From positions 120,110-184,109 of the forward strand of contig NZ_FMXB01000004.1 in assembly GCF_900103415.1 (NCBI RefSeq): a DNA stretch of 64,000 nucleotides. Direction: 5' to 3'. The stretch's first letter is position 1, and each line of letters begins with the position of its first letter. The notes under the pieces were generated by a model. It saw only the letters and a program-made list of their open reading frames with translations. It did no database searches and was not told the origin of the DNA. The DNA is from Methanobrevibacter millerae. Lineage in GTDB: Archaea > Methanobacteriota > Methanobacteria > Methanobacteriales > Methanobacteriaceae. Shown in pieces: positions 26,048 through 34,532 of this stretch. The translations under genes were made by a program, and so were the position numbers.

Positions 26048-26745
26048 AAAAGCGATATATCATATTAATACTTGTTTTAATAGGGATTTTATCATATGGA
26101 ATCTATTACGTTAATGACTATTACCACTCAGAAATCGCCGATTTGGGCGGTTCTGCTAACGTCACGGTTGAGAAAACCTCAAAAGGCCTTTTCGTTGACG
26201 GTCCGGGAAATGAAACCGCACTTATTTTTTATCCGGGAGCCAAAATCGAATACACAGCATATCTGAATTTAATGAGAAACATATCCTCTGAGGGCGTTGA
26301 CTGCTATCTTGTTGAAATGCCTTTTAATCTGGCGTTTTTAGGTAAAGACAGTGCTGATGATATTATCAAATCCACAAATTACACGCATTATGTTATGGCA
26401 GGCCATTCCCTTGGCGGCGCTATGGCTTCAGGCTATGCGTCAGGTCATAACGTGAGCGGACTGGTTCTTCTTTCCGCTTATCCTTCAGACAATATTTCCA
26501 TTCCGGTTCTGTCGCTTTACGGCTCAAACGACAAGATTTTGAACATGGACACCTACAATAAAAATAAAGCATGCATTAAGGGAATCCTTGAGGAACATGT
26601 CATTGAAGGTGCAAACCATGCCCAGTTTGCAAACTACGGAAAGCATACAGGCGATGGCGAGTCTTCAATCAATTCAACGGCTCAGCAGGTACAGACTGCC
26701 CATTATATAATTGATTTCATTAACAGAAACGTTTTAAACGTTTAA
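26044..26745 (+). CDS. Membrane-anchored alpha/beta hydrolase
   Basis: A 233-aa alpha/beta-hydrolase with an N-terminal signal-anchor (residues 5-24). The nucleophile elbow is GHSLGG (~120-125), the acid is probably in LYGSNDKIL (~160-168) and the His in VIEGANHAQF (~193-202). The domain probably acts outside the cytoplasmic membrane. It is coupled to the archaetidylserine synthase gene by an ATGA overlap, so a lipid-related role is possible, but no lipase signature beyond the fold is seen. Its 3' end overlaps the convergent membrane-protein gene by 12 bp. Confidence 0.78.
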   Translation: MKKRYIILILVLIGILSYGIYYVNDYYHSEIADLGGSANVTVEKTSKGLFVDGPGNETALIFYPGAKIEYTAYLNLMRNISSEGVDCYLVEMPFNLAFLGKDSADDIIKSTNYTHYVMAGHSLGGAMASGYASGHNVSGLVLLSAYPSDNISIPVLSLYGSNDKILNMDTYNKNKACIKGILEEHVIEGANHAQFANYGKHTGDGESSINSTAQQVQTAHYIIDFINRNVLNV

Positions 26746-27348
26746 GATGGTGAGGAGATCCTTAATCATTAACAGCAATCTTGCTAAAACGAAAGCAAAA
26801 CCTAAAATTACGATTACCCAGAAAAGAGATGCCAAAAGGGGCTGACTGTACATCATAAGGAATGGATAGGGTCCCGTGACTACCTTTGCAATGTTTAGAG
26901 AGATTATAATTACTGCGTAAATTAGCGTGAAAATCATTGCGTAAAGATTGTTTTTAAGGGTGTTTTCAAGTTCGTTTCCCTCAAAGAAAAGGAATGAAAT
27001 CAGAGCTATCAGTGGACAGAGAATGTGGAAATAGAGGTTCGGCCCTTCAAGAAAGAGGAAATTGAAATCAAAGTCAAGCATCGGATATAGTATAAAAATT
27101 ACTACCAGAAATGTAATAAGTAGCGCCAATGTTGATGAATACTTCAAGACATCGACCGCATTTGGAATCCTTTTTTTAAGCGTTAAAAATAGAATGGCAG
27201 ATATCAATGCAAAGAGATTGGCATCAACCGTATAATATGTCAAATCAAGGCCTATCAAATCGATTGTGATGGCCAGGGCTATTATTTCTAAAACAATCAG
27301 AAGCATATTTAAAACGATTGCGACATTATCTTTCGCTATCAATACCAT
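26734..27348 (-). CDS. Six-TM membrane protein, Pr6Pr-like
   Basis: A 204-aa protein with about six hydrophobic segments and short loops. Motifs include FYTVDANLFAL-like TYYTVDANLFAL after TM1-2 and LCPLIALISFLFFE in the middle, which resemble the Pr6Pr (FAR-17a/AIG1-like) family. That family is related to serine hydrolases of hydroxy-fatty-acid esters, but activity cannot be assumed. Its start overlaps the end of the upstream Ig-like gene by 10 bp, and its 3' end overlaps the convergent hydrolase. Confidence 0.6.
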   Translation of the reverse strand: MVLIAKDNVAIVLNMLLIVLEIIALAITIDLIGLDLTYYTVDANLFALISAILFLTLKKRIPNAVDVLKYSSTLALLITFLVVIFILYPMLDFDFNFLFLEGPNLYFHILCPLIALISFLFFEGNELENTLKNNLYAMIFTLIYAVIIISLNIAKVVTGPYPFLMMYSQPLLASLFWVIVILGFAFVLARLLLMIKDLLTILNV

Positions 27349-27836
27349 TCCCCGTCGAAAGTCTTTGGATCGTCGTAAATGTCTTCATAGTAATAGTTGT
27401 CATAGATATAGTCATCCATTCTTACGCTGTCGCCATAATTGTGGCTGTCATAATAGTCATAAATGGAGTTTCCCCCTCTTCCGGCCGTTACCGTGATTGC
27501 CTTTGTCAATGAAGACGGGTTATACTGACTGTTTCCCTTAAACGATACTGAGATGACGTAATCCCCGTTGTTCGTTCCAAGATAAAAGATGTTCTGTCCG
27601 GTCTTGTTCAGGGTTTTTGTAGGCAATTTCCTTACGGATCCGTTGGGCTTTTTAATCTCGATATTGAACTTTACCTTCGGCACGGGATTGTTATTTGAAT
27701 CCTTGAGAGTCACTACTGCCGAATAGCCTGAAGAGTCCTTTTCTATTTCGAAATGAGTATCCTCCTTGGCTGATACCGCCGAGATTGCCATTAGAAATGC
27801 AAGGCCGACAATTAATATCAAAAATATTTTACGCAT
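27339..27836 (-). CDS. Small secreted Ig-like protein with Tyr/Asp-rich tail
   Basis: A 165-aa exported protein. The signal peptide is residues 1-23 (ends ISAVSA-KE). One Ig-like domain (about 28-118) has the same VTLKDSNNNPVPKVKFNIEI and NGDYVISVSFKG strand patterns as the big adhesins. The last ~45 residues form a Tyr/Asp-rich tail (YDYYDSHNYGD, DNYYYEDIYDD). It looks like a one-domain relative of the adhesins and may be a small surface component. Overlaps the next gene by 10 bp, so probably co-transcribed. Confidence 0.7.
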   Translation of the reverse strand: MRKIFLILIVGLAFLMAISAVSAKEDTHFEIEKDSSGYSAVVTLKDSNNNPVPKVKFNIEIKKPNGSVRKLPTKTLNKTGQNIFYLGTNNGDYVISVSFKGNSQYNPSSLTKAITVTAGRGGNSIYDYYDSHNYGDSVRMDDYIYDNYYYEDIYDDPKTFDGEWY

Positions 27837-27904
27837 GTTATTATATTGTACATAACACTATTTAAACTTTAACTTTAATAAGTGAAAAAACCAAATATCA
27901 ATTA

Positions 27905-28525
27905 ATGAATATTAAAAATGAAATTAAGGAAGCGTTGATTGAAAACAAAAGGATATTTGAATTATTGATTCTGCTCTTTGTTTTTGGAATGCTTCTCGGA
28001 TGGATAATGGCCGATGATATCGCATCCGTTTTAATGCCTGTCCTAAAGGAAGCTCTTCTTGAAGGAAACGAAACCTCAATCGATGCATTTCAGATAATAA
28101 GCCATAACATCACAACAGCCATAACCGTATTGCTTTTATCAGTGTTTTTTGCAATCTTTGCAATAATATCAATAACCGTCAACGGCTTTGTTATAGGATT
28201 CATGGGCGGCTATACCGTCAAATCGATTAACGGCCTGGCCTTCTTTTTAATACTTATTGTTCCTCACGGAATATTTGAAGTGCCTGCATTATTCTTAAGC
28301 ACCGCAAGCGGAATACTTCTATTTTTGTTCATATTCAGAGTATTGAAGGACAAATACAATAAATATTCGTTTAAGGAAGCCTATGAACGCAACAAAAAGA
28401 CACTGAAACATATGGTAGTGTTATTTTTAGTGTCTATCGTTCTTTTCCTAATCGCCGGTTTGATTGAAGGCTTTGTAACTCCCCATCTTGGAAACATGCT
28501 CAGTCTGCATATCAGTGGCCAATAA
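27905..28525 (+). CDS. SpoIIM family membrane protein
   Basis: A 206-aa protein with five to six membrane segments and the family mark LIVPHGIFEVPALFLSTASGI (about residues 117-137, the HG..E motif). The name comes from Bacillus Stage II sporulation protein M; archaea do not sporulate and the archaeal role is unknown. A role in membrane remodelling or wall turnover is often supposed. A second member lies at 32022-32669. Confidence 0.82.
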   Translation: MNIKNEIKEALIENKRIFELLILLFVFGMLLGWIMADDIASVLMPVLKEALLEGNETSIDAFQIISHNITTAITVLLLSVFFAIFAIISITVNGFVIGFMGGYTVKSINGLAFFLILIVPHGIFEVPALFLSTASGILLFLFIFRVLKDKYNKYSFKEAYERNKKTLKHMVVLFLVSIVLFLIAGLIEGFVTPHLGNMLSLHISGQ

Positions 28526-28570
28526 CTATTTTAAAAATTAAAAAAAGAATAAATAAGTATTTAAAAATAC

Positions 28571-29347
28571 CTATTCATCAAAAAACGGTTGCGGTAGTGC
28601 GCAGGCGTCATTTCCTTTAGCTATGTAGTTATATACCAAAGCCGCAAGTATACCGCCTAGAATCGGGCCGATCAAATAAATCGGATAGAATGCCCAGAGA
28701 TTTGCTCCGCCAAGCACAACGTCCATTAAATATGGTCCGAATGTACGTGCAGGGTTGATTGAAGCTCCGGTAAATGCGCCCAATACGACAATTACTGCAG
28801 CTACAGTCATACCTATTGAAAGACCTGCAAAGCCTGGTTCGGCCTTCTTATCGACTGCAACACCCATAACCACCAATACAAGGAAGAAGGTTCCTAAAAA
28901 CTCGGCAAACATCGCCTGCCAATAGCTGACTCCCAATCCGGGAGCGGTTGCACCTAATGCTCCGATGGTTACGGCACCGCTTCCAAGACATAAAAACAGT
29001 GCTAAACTGCCTAAACATGCTCCGATTACCTGAGCGACAATATAATAAATACTGTCAACAAGGGAAATGTTTTTGCTTACAAGCAGTCCGACCGTTACTG
29101 CAGGATTCAAGTGAGCGCCAGATATCTTACCGAATAAATAGATACAGGCCATTACCGTCAAACCGAAGGCTAAAGCAATAGCTATCCAGTCGCCAAGACC
29201 GCCTAAAATACCGATTCCGGCGTTTGCAGAGTCAATGCTGTCTGAAATCAAAAGTGTCACAACTGCTGAGCCTGTACCGAAAAACACAAGGAAAAATGTT
29301 CCGAGCAGTTCGGCTAGAAATTTCTTTTCAATGTTACATGAAGCCAT
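28571..29347 (-). CDS. aqpM: Aquaporin (MIP family)
   Basis: A 258-aa channel with six TMs and two half-helices bearing NPA motifs, GAHLNPAVTVGLL and GASINPARTFGPYL. The Arg after the second NPA belongs to the selectivity filter. It fits archaeal AqpM, which conducts water and, more slowly, glycerol. The ATG at 29347 is preferred to the GTG at 29356, which lies in the likely ribosome site. It starts 12 bp after the DUF2193 gene, so both are likely in one operon. Confidence 0.93.
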   Translation of the reverse strand: MASCNIEKKFLAELLGTFFLVFFGTGSAVVTLLISDSIDSANAGIGILGGLGDWIAIALAFGLTVMACIYLFGKISGAHLNPAVTVGLLVSKNISLVDSIYYIVAQVIGACLGSLALFLCLGSGAVTIGALGATAPGLGVSYWQAMFAEFLGTFFLVLVVMGVAVDKKAEPGFAGLSIGMTVAAVIVVLGAFTGASINPARTFGPYLMDVVLGGANLWAFYPIYLIGPILGGILAALVYNYIAKGNDACALPQPFFDE

Positions 29348-29359
29348 TTTTCTCACTAC

Positions 29360-30859
29360 CTAAACGGCTTCTCTCCATTGACAGTATTCGTGTTTTGAAT
29401 CGACTAATGTGGCTGATGCACAGTTTTTACATCCTCTTGCAGGTGATCCAGGAGATTCCTTGTTAAGCGCAATGATATTGGTCATCATCGTTGCCGTAAT
29501 AGGTTCTGAAGTCAAAAGACATGGATAGTCTGCAAGCCTCATGAGTGAGGAGAACCTGACGGTTATTGCACATGCAGGATAGGTGTATCTTTGAGGGTTC
29601 ATGATTACCTCGTTTTCAGCTATCGGGCTTAAGTCAACAGGATAACCATTGATTTTTGGCACTAAAGGAATGTCTTCGCTGCTTCTGGCCTTTCTGGCAT
29701 CACTGATTGCGCCGAATCCTCTGAAAATCATGTCCATGAAGTCGCAGTTGTGCAGTTCGGCTGCGGCTCCACGGGTAGGATACTGCTGCACGTAGTTGTG
29801 GAAGCGTTTATTCAGCAAATCAACAACCATAGGTGCGTTGAACCCATCCAGTTCAAGAATGTATTCTGTTGCGCATGCTGAAGCTCCCGTTGCAAGTCTC
29901 AATACGTTGAAAGGAGCCTGATAATTGTCAATGTTTGACCTTAAAGTTGCATCAATCACTTCGGTCGTTGCCTTAATGATATTCAATGTTACATCATCCT
30001 TTACCATGTTGTAGCTTGCCTGGCCGATGTGGTGGCCGATATCTCCAACGCAGTATGCAGGAACGGTTACGATATTACCATAGTGGACTCCATCGTCAAT
30101 GGCTGCCTTAACGGTTGCCGCCATTTCCTTTTTATAGCCGTTCATGTATTTTCTCACGTCAAATGAGGAATGGCTTGCATCATCCATTAATGTTCCCTGA
30201 GCTTCAATAGGTTCGCGGTAAACCATCTGAAGCGTTTCAATCTCTTTTTGTGTCGCTTCAGCGGCAGTTAAACCGTCTTCGATTGCGTTTGCAAATGCGT
30301 CCCCGACACCGTATGAAGTGTTCATACCCCAGGACTTTGCAGATAAAATGGCCTGCTTGTGCATTACAGGAATGTCTAAAGGAGTTAAAATCTGGTTTAC
30401 AACGTTTGTTGTGCTTCCAGGCATTAATGCAAAGTCAACTACACAGGTCGGTCCGTAGAATCCGCCGTATCTTCTGATTGATTCCTTTGAAATCAGGGCT
30501 TCATTATCAGCAATCGCATCGATGAACTTCTCGACGCTTGCTGCAAATTCAGCGTCCTCTTCACATAGAACTTCCAGTACAGGCGGCGTCTGGTAATGTT
30601 CAATGAACGGGTCGTCTTCCGGACGGATGGTTTCGGTAACGGAAGTCAGTACCTTGTAATGGCTTTCAACAGACTTCTTGTGCAGGTTTATTACACTTTC
30701 AGCCTGACTGTCCAGTGCTTTCATATTGGCTACTGCATCAGCGTAAGGCTTGGCGTCAGTAACCTTAAAGTCGTTATATCTGTTTTCAGATATTACTTCA
30801 ACGTCTGCTCTTTGAGCAGCCATTGATTCGTTTATCATCTTTTCATATAATTCTTTCAT
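29360..30859 (-). CDS. DUF2193 family protein
   Basis: A 499-aa soluble protein of the DUF2193 family, known from methanogens and a few anaerobes, function unknown. It has Gly/Cys-rich patches (FYGPTCVVDFALMPGSTTN, ATGASACATEYILELDG) and a C-terminal Cys set, GCKNCASATL...EYCQW, that could bind a metal or cluster. AGGTGA precedes ATG. It is followed after 12 bp by the aquaporin gene. A dyad at 30944-30960 in the leader region may control the operon. The family's strong link to methanogens makes it a good candidate for an anaerobic enzyme. Confidence 0.82.
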   Translation of the reverse strand: MKELYEKMINESMAAQRADVEVISENRYNDFKVTDAKPYADAVANMKALDSQAESVINLHKKSVESHYKVLTSVTETIRPEDDPFIEHYQTPPVLEVLCEEDAEFAASVEKFIDAIADNEALISKESIRRYGGFYGPTCVVDFALMPGSTTNVVNQILTPLDIPVMHKQAILSAKSWGMNTSYGVGDAFANAIEDGLTAAEATQKEIETLQMVYREPIEAQGTLMDDASHSSFDVRKYMNGYKKEMAATVKAAIDDGVHYGNIVTVPAYCVGDIGHHIGQASYNMVKDDVTLNIIKATTEVIDATLRSNIDNYQAPFNVLRLATGASACATEYILELDGFNAPMVVDLLNKRFHNYVQQYPTRGAAAELHNCDFMDMIFRGFGAISDARKARSSEDIPLVPKINGYPVDLSPIAENEVIMNPQRYTYPACAITVRFSSLMRLADYPCLLTSEPITATMMTNIIALNKESPGSPARGCKNCASATLVDSKHEYCQWREAV

Positions 30860-30943
30860 ATTTTCACCTAAATATCTAAAAGAATTCGACTACTCTCAAT
30901 TGTCAAGAAACTAACAATTTTTTTACCCTTAGATAATAACAAG

Positions 30944-30960
30944 TATTACCTTATGTAATA
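30944..30960 (-). promoter_or_regulatory. Dyad upstream of the DUF2193-aquaporin operon
   Basis: A perfect inverted repeat TATTAC-N5-GTAATA lies 85-101 bp upstream of the start codon. A second one, AATTGT-N10-ACAATT (30898-30919), lies nearer the gene. Either might be an operator; no regulator is adjacent. Confidence 0.35.
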
Positions 30961-30989
30961 ATTTAAGAATCTAAAATATAAAAGTATTG

Positions 30990-31028
30990 AAAAAACAGTA
31001 AAATATTGCCGAAAATCGGTTTCGGCAA
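30990..31028 (-). terminator. Terminator of the malate dehydrogenase gene
   Basis: A perfect 9-bp stem (TTGCCGAAA at 31006-31014, TTTCGGCAA at 31020-31028) with a 5-nt loop. It is followed on the minus strand by T-rich sequence ending in six T residues (30990-30995). It lies directly after the mdh stop codon. Confidence 0.7.
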
Positions 31029-31033
31029 AAAGA

Positions 31034-31984
31034 TTAATTATCGAATGATTTTTTAACTTCCTCGGTAACTTCCCTTACGCTTTCGGCGGCTTCCTTAAAT
31101 CTCATTTTCTCATAATCGTTCATATGAATCGGTACAATCATTGCAATTCCTTTTTTAGATAAAACAACAGGAACACCCAATGACACACCTGAAACGTCTT
31201 CAATCTGGCCGTCCAGATAGGTGCTGACAGTCAATACCTTATGGCTGTCTGTGATGATTGTTGAAATCAGGTTTGAAATCGCAAAGGCAGGGCCGTACTC
31301 GGTTGCTCCCTTTTTGGAAATGATTGTGTTTCCGGCATTTCTTAGCCTTTTGATAAGTCTTGGAACGTCCATATCAACGGATTTAAGGAAGTACTTCAAC
31401 GGAATACCACCTATGGTCGTTGAACTTAATAATGGAACCATATGCTCCCCGTGCTCGCCGATAACCCTCGTGTGGACCTCGGAACTGTTGACGTTAATCT
31501 GTCTTGAGAAATATGCCTTAAGCCTTAATGAATCCAAGTGGTTTCCGATTCCGATTACCCTTGATTTTTTAAAGCCGGATGCCTCAAGGGCAATCGTTGT
31601 CATCACGTCAACGGGATTTGTAGCGATTAATATGATTGAATCGGGAGCGTACTCCGCAATCTTTTCAGCATAATTTCTTACGATTTGAGCGTTTGGAACG
31701 GCCAAATCCATTCTGCTCATTCCCTCCTGCCTTGGAGTTCCCGCAGTAATCAGCACGATATCGGAACCCACTATATCATTATAATCGGATGAAGGGGAAA
31801 GCCTGCAGTCAATATCTTCTGCCGCAAGGGCATCATACATGTCATATGATTCGCCTTTGGCTTTGTCTATGCTTTCAGGTCGTGAAAACAATACTATTTC
31901 ATCAACGGTGTCTGCTCTTGCCAATGTAAATGCAACGTTTTTTCCTATAACACCGGTTGCTCCTAAAATACTTACCTTTACCAT
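31034..31984 (-). CDS. mdh: Malate dehydrogenase
   Basis: A 316-aa member of the LDH/MDH family; reversible malate-oxaloacetate conversion with NAD(P). The Rossmann motif is GATGVIGKN (8-16). The active-site loop TPRQEGMSRMDL has the Arg that selects the C4 dicarboxylic acid, as in MDH rather than LDH. ATNPVDVMT and the catalytic His in IGEHGEHMVPL are present. In methanogens it serves the incomplete reductive TCA branch. The gene is monocistronic with its own hairpin terminator. Confidence 0.92.
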   Translation of the reverse strand: MVKVSILGATGVIGKNVAFTLARADTVDEIVLFSRPESIDKAKGESYDMYDALAAEDIDCRLSPSSDYNDIVGSDIVLITAGTPRQEGMSRMDLAVPNAQIVRNYAEKIAEYAPDSIILIATNPVDVMTTIALEASGFKKSRVIGIGNHLDSLRLKAYFSRQINVNSSEVHTRVIGEHGEHMVPLLSSTTIGGIPLKYFLKSVDMDVPRLIKRLRNAGNTIISKKGATEYGPAFAISNLISTIITDSHKVLTVSTYLDGQIEDVSGVSLGVPVVLSKKGIAMIVPIHMNDYEKMRFKEAAESVREVTEEVKKSFDN

Positions 31985-32021
31985 AATAGTTAATATTGCA
32001 CTTCATGATAAATGTAATTTT

Positions 32022-32669
32022 CTAAAAAATGGCGGCAACCAAATTTCCGAATGGGATGCTTATATACTCTTCCAGAAAACCGGCAAATATCATGACAGCC
32101 AAACCTAAAATGAAAATGGCTACTGACTGATATAAGTGCTTTTTGTTGATTTTCCAGGAATTCAAGAAGCGTCCGTCAGCTAAATTATAAGAAGGCGAGA
32201 ACAGGTTTTTAATGAATCTCACAACAAAGGAAAACAAAATAAATCCGGCAAAGCTGTTTAAAATCGTTGATAAGTCCTCAAAAAATCCATGAAGGCAGGT
32301 CAGCTTCAAAAACAGGAACGGATCGCCGCATGCAATTTCGGTTGCCCTTGATATGACTCCGGACATTCCCATGTTAATTGCCATGTCATATACAGGCCCG
32401 AATCCGAAAAATATCGCCTCAAAATAGCTTGAAATATTAATCAAGCAGTTATTGACAATGATATACATCATGTCACCGAATGAAAAGAAGGTTTCCTGAG
32501 CCAGGTATTCATAATATGTCAGCTCCTGAGGCGTGAATATCCAGTCCGCCAAAAAATAGCCCCCAACCCAACATGATATGCCTATCAATAACGTTAATAA
32601 AAACAGGAATTGATGATCGGCGAAAGCGCCCTCAACATATTTAAAATAACTTTCAAAAAAGGACATCAT
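32022..32669 (-). CDS. SpoIIM family membrane protein, second copy
   Basis: A 215-aa protein with about six membrane segments. It has a weaker version of the SpoIIM signature, CLHGFFEDLSTILNSFAGFILF (about residues 134-155). Sequence similarity to the first copy (27905-28525) lies mainly in this motif and in the C-terminal KKHLYQSVAIFILGLAVMIFAGFLEE pattern. Upstream it is divergent from the pyrophosphatase gene. Confidence 0.65.
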   Translation of the reverse strand: MMSFFESYFKYVEGAFADHQFLFLLTLLIGISCWVGGYFLADWIFTPQELTYYEYLAQETFFSFGDMMYIIVNNCLINISSYFEAIFFGFGPVYDMAINMGMSGVISRATEIACGDPFLFLKLTCLHGFFEDLSTILNSFAGFILFSFVVRFIKNLFSPSYNLADGRFLNSWKINKKHLYQSVAIFILGLAVMIFAGFLEEYISIPFGNLVAAIF

Positions 32670-32723
32670 TTATTAATTTATAAAAACATAATATAAATAT
32701 ATTAAAAATTATGTGTGATATTT

Positions 32724-33644
32724 ATGGATAAAACTTATATTTTTGGACATAAGAGTCCGGATACGGATACTGTTACCTCAAGTCTGGTAATGTGTGAACT
32801 TGAGCATAAGCTTGGAAACGAAAACGCCGTCGCATGCAGATTAGGAAGCCTCAACAAGGAAACCGAATACGTTTTAAACTATTTGGACATTGAAGCTCCG
32901 GAACTGATTGAAAGTCTGGAAGAGGGAAGCGACGTTATCCTCGTTGACCACAACAGCCCTTCCGAATCCATCGACAACCTTGAAAACATGAACATCAAAA
33001 AGGTTGTTGACCACCACAAGATTGCATTGGAAACTTCATATCCTTTATTTTACAGGGCTGAAGCCGTAGGATGTACCGAAACAATTTTATTTAAGTTATT
33101 CAATGAAAACAACGTTGAAATCGAAGCTAAAATCGCCCAGTTAATGTTATCAGCAATCATCTCAGACACTTTGCTTTTAAAGTCTCCGACAACGACCGAA
33201 GACGATAAGATTGCAGTTGAAAAACTTGCCGAAATCGCCGGAATCGACTATGAAGAATACGGACTTGAAATGCTTAAGGCCGGAACCGATTTGTCAAGCT
33301 TTACGATTGATGAAATCCTCGCTCTCGATGCAAAACAGATTGACTTTAAGGACGTTAAATCAATAGTCAATCAGGTAAATACCGCAAGCATCCCTGACGT
33401 TCTGGAAATGAAGGATGATCTGGAAGCTGGAATTGAAAAAATAATCGAAAAAGAGAATCTGGATTTATTCATGTTATTAATTACTGACATAGTTAACAGC
33501 AATTCACAGGTCATTGTATTGGGAAAAGATGCGGCATTAGTTGAAAAGGCTTACGGAGTTGAGCTTAAGGACAACACCGCACTTTTAGAAGGCGTCGTTT
33601 CACGTAAAAAACAGGTCGTTCCTATAATGACCGAAAACGCATAG
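32724..33644 (+). CDS. ppaC: Manganese-dependent inorganic pyrophosphatase (class II)
   Basis: A 306-aa DHH-family enzyme that splits pyrophosphate. Metal ligands are visible: His9, Asp13 and Asp15 in GHKSPDTDT, the DHN at 75-77, and Asp96-His97-His98 in VVDHHK. The C-terminal domain has the substrate motif SRKKQVVP. The ATG at 32724 is used; a GTG 9 nt upstream is in frame but would add three residues ahead of the conserved start. A strong terminator follows. Confidence 0.94.
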   Translation: MDKTYIFGHKSPDTDTVTSSLVMCELEHKLGNENAVACRLGSLNKETEYVLNYLDIEAPELIESLEEGSDVILVDHNSPSESIDNLENMNIKKVVDHHKIALETSYPLFYRAEAVGCTETILFKLFNENNVEIEAKIAQLMLSAIISDTLLLKSPTTTEDDKIAVEKLAEIAGIDYEEYGLEMLKAGTDLSSFTIDEILALDAKQIDFKDVKSIVNQVNTASIPDVLEMKDDLEAGIEKIIEKENLDLFMLLITDIVNSNSQVIVLGKDAALVEKAYGVELKDNTALLEGVVSRKKQVVPIMTENA

Positions 33645-33677
33645 GTTTTAAATAAACCTACACCTTTCTTTTTTTTT
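33642..33677 (+). terminator. Terminator of the pyrophosphatase gene
   Basis: A 7-bp perfect stem (TAGGTTT at 33642-33648, AAACCTA at 33654-33660) is followed by a T-run (33669-33677). Confidence 0.65.
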
Positions 33678-34410
33678 AAAACAGCTTATCGAAAACCTGA
33701 TCTGGCGTCTTATAGAATTCAAGATGATTCATCAATGCCGGCGGAGCACCCAGGGTCGCCACAGCGTTTTTCATAGGCAGGTGAATCTTTTCAGCACCGT
33801 CCTCCATTGCAACCCTAATCATTTCAGGCAAATTCATGAAAACTTCATCATCGAGTATAGCTATACATGAATCGATTGATGCATCTTTATCAAGGCTTTC
33901 AAATGCAACAAGCAACGGTAATTTAAACTGATATGTTACGGCTTCACCCGTTAAATTATCGAGCGTTATTTCATAATTTATGTCATCAAAATTCCTGGTG
34001 ATTTCTTCCGTGATTTCGGAAGGTGAAACCTTAAGCTCATCTGAGCTTTTAACGGACAATCTGTAAATTCCGACCTCATCATCAGGTGAATTGGCAACGA
34101 AGAGAACTTCACCGGGATTCAGGGATTTCTCAAAGTATACCGTGTCGTTTTTTTCAAAAAGCAGATTTTCAGGTACTGGATCTTCTTCATCCTTTTGATT
34201 AAAAACCAGTCCTTCAGTGGATACCTGACCCGTTTCGTCAAATACAAGGCCGTTTCCCAAATCCATGCTTATTTTTTCTGAAGATTCCTCCTCACCATTC
34301 ATTTGCTTCAATAGGGAGATAATCTCATCATTCTGCCTGATCAGCTTTTCATTCTGACTTACAATCCTTTCATTCAGGTCGATTAATTTATTCAAATTAC
34401 CTTCAATCAT
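33676..34410 (-). CDS. Hypothetical protein with N-terminal coiled coil
   Basis: A 244-aa soluble acidic protein. Residues 1-38 form a heptad-like coiled coil (NLNKLIDLNERIVSQNEKLI), followed by an acidic linker of repeated LVF motifs (NGLVFDE, EGLVFNQ, ENLLFEK, about residues 54-87). Then comes a mixed domain to the end (~100-244), whose last third, with KIHLPMKNAVATLGAPPALM, looks globular and conserved. GGTGAT precedes ATG. I do not recognise the family. Convergent with ppaC; divergent from the zinc-peptidase-like gene. Confidence 0.6.
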   Translation of the reverse strand: MIEGNLNKLIDLNERIVSQNEKLIRQNDEIISLLKQMNGEEESSEKISMDLGNGLVFDETGQVSTEGLVFNQKDEEDPVPENLLFEKNDTVYFEKSLNPGEVLFVANSPDDEVGIYRLSVKSSDELKVSPSEITEEITRNFDDINYEITLDNLTGEAVTYQFKLPLLVAFESLDKDASIDSCIAILDDEVFMNLPEMIRVAMEDGAEKIHLPMKNAVATLGAPPALMNHLEFYKTPDQVFDKLF

Positions 34411-34532
34411 GAAATCACCAAAATTTACTTAAAAAATATCTTTATAATTAATTCAATAAGTTATTTTCTTTTTTCAATTCAAAACATATAATAATCACTT
34501 AAATTATATTAAAAAATAATGGAGTGATTATT

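Noticed and set aside
27905..28525. Sporulation gene in a spore former
   Set aside because: The name is historical; the archaeal family is widespread and nothing else here relates to spores.
31034..31984. Lactate dehydrogenase
   Set aside because: The loop TPRQEGMSR has the Arg that fits malate or oxaloacetate; LDH has Gln at that place.
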